A stretch of 64,000 bases of DNA from Chlorops oryzae (taxonomy: Eukaryota; Arthropoda; Insecta; Diptera; Chloropidae), in NCBI GenBank assembly GCA_020466095.1, contig CM035806.1, positions 110,046,139 to 110,110,138 of the forward strand. Reading direction: 5' to 3'. The position numbers and the translations under genes are program-made. Position 1 is the stretch's first letter, and every line of letters starts with the position of its first letter. Shown in pieces: positions 63,285-64,000 of the stretch. The notes under the pieces are model-generated. The model ran no database searches and was not told the origin of the DNA. It saw only the letters and a program-made list of their open reading frames with translations.

Positions 63285-64000
63285 ATGGATTTTAATGCAA
63301 TTGTTTCTGCTGTAATCGCTCATGAAGAAGCGATGAAATTGCAATTTGCTTACATTTCTCAGCAAAACGCTGATATAAGGCGCCGAATTAGAAAACTTAA
63401 AATGCTTGTTCAGCAAAATAATATGAGACTAGCTGCATTGTGTGATTATAAAATCCGTAGACCACGAAAGCTTTGGACACTGGTAAGTAGAAATAGATAA
63501 AAGTGAAAATGCATTTAAGCTAAACGTTTATTTAAATTTTAGAAACGATTTGGAAATTTTTGGGAGTTGGACGTGCCACAAAACTCCGAAAAGTTCTTTA
63601 AAGAAAGTTTTAGAGCGGACCGACATTGCTTTCAAATATTGGTGGAAAAGCTAAACAACTTGGAAAAGCAAGATACGTATTTTCGCCAATGTATACCGCT
63701 GGATAAACGTATTGCGATTGCGTTGTATGCGCTGGGGTCATCATCGGAATATCGCACAGTGGGCCGCTTATTTGGAGTTTCAAAATCCATGGTGTGCAAG
63801 ATATTGCTAGAGTTTTGTTCGGAGGTTTGGCGAGTACTTGCCCCTGAATATCTGCCTTCAAACTTTTTACGCCAAGGAAAAATTGAAGAGTGTATCAAAG
63901 GATTCGAGGCATTGGGATTCCCACAATGTCTCGGTGCAATTGGTTATGTGTATGGCAAAATAATTTTTTTTTCTCAGTTTAATATGTCCGTAATCTATGT
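63285..64000 (+). CDS. PIF/Harbinger (HARBI1-like) DDE nuclease gene, 5' part, runs off the window
   Basis: Exon 1, 63285-63482 (66 codons), is Lys/Arg-rich. An intron with GTAAGT (63483) and 'aaattttag' (63542) is in phase. Exon 2 from 63543 encodes 'FRADRHCFQILVEKLNNLEK', 'RIAIALYALGSSSEYRTVG', a helix-turn-helix-like 'RLFGVSKSMVCKILLEFC' and 'GFEALGFPQCLGAI'. That is where the first catalytic Asp (GAIDG) is expected. At that codon there is GT at 63943, so a second intron probably begins. The catalytic Asp residues lie outside the window. Whether it is a transposon or a domesticated host gene cannot be told. Confidence 0.75.

Noticed and set aside
63943..63981. A 39-nt second intron in the HARBI1-like gene
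   Set aside because: Joining GT at 63943 to the AG near 63980 leads to an immediate stop and does not restore the expected GAIDG motif. The real acceptor is probably beyond the window.

Overview
The window is eukaryotic and almost certainly from a higher fly. It is AT-rich, has GT-AG introns, and is packed with transposons typical of Diptera: Himar1-type mariners, mini-me-like elements with (GTCY)n tracts, piggyBac, hAT, PIF/Harbinger, a CsRn1-type Ty3/gypsy element, and env-bearing (errantivirus-like) Ty3/gypsy elements. A tephritid-like genome is plausible but cannot be proven from this window. I see no convincing single-copy host gene. The only possible one is a HARBI1-like DDE gene that runs off the right edge, and it may itself be a transposon.

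Layout. 1-3.3 kb: mini-me-like elements of two subfamilies. 3.6-4.9 kb: a dead mariner (family M, copy M1). 5.0-7.3 kb: foldback MITEs, one split by a mini-me copy. 7.6-11.3 kb: a piggyBac element split by a Himar1-like mariner. 11.9-25.0 kb: element A, a complete 13.1 kb env-bearing Ty3/gypsy element with 657-bp LTRs, a CTTG target duplication and a second Himar1-like insertion. 25.4-28.7 kb: hAT MITEs nested inside a hAT transposase relic. 28.7-29.2 kb: an LTR fragment of the element-B family. 29.2-35.3 kb: a second piggyBac relic split by a CsRn1-type retrotransposon. 35.3-36.8 kb: a 40-bp hairpin minisatellite split by mariner M2. 36.9-41.8 kb: MITEs, including one family carrying tRNA-like modules and one Harbinger derivative with a Myb-like ORF. 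42.1-43.9 kb: a hAT relic. 44.2-44.6 kb: a second hairpin minisatellite array. 45.1-55.6 kb: element B, a decayed relative of element A, interrupted by a LINE fragment that itself carries mariner M3 with an intact transposase ORF. 56.8-57.6 kb: a Ty1/copia relic. 57.6-59.7 kb: a hAT relic split by a mini-me copy. 60.1-63.1 kb: a CR1/Jockey-group LINE. 63.3-64 kb: a partial PIF/Harbinger-type DDE gene.

The most interesting object is element A. It has the normal gag, pol and env, but two further enzyme modules are attached. A protein-tyrosine-phosphatase domain is fused in frame to the C terminus of integrase. A separate Ulp1/SENP-like (C48) cysteine-protease ORF lies between env and the 3' LTR. 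Its relative, element B, lacks both. Env in element A appears to take its start codon from a short leader exon by splicing. The LTRs differ at about six positions, so the insertion is young, although pol has one nonsense codon and one homopolymer frameshift and the protease ORF is split by a mariner.

All assignments come from reading motifs by eye. No database search was possible.
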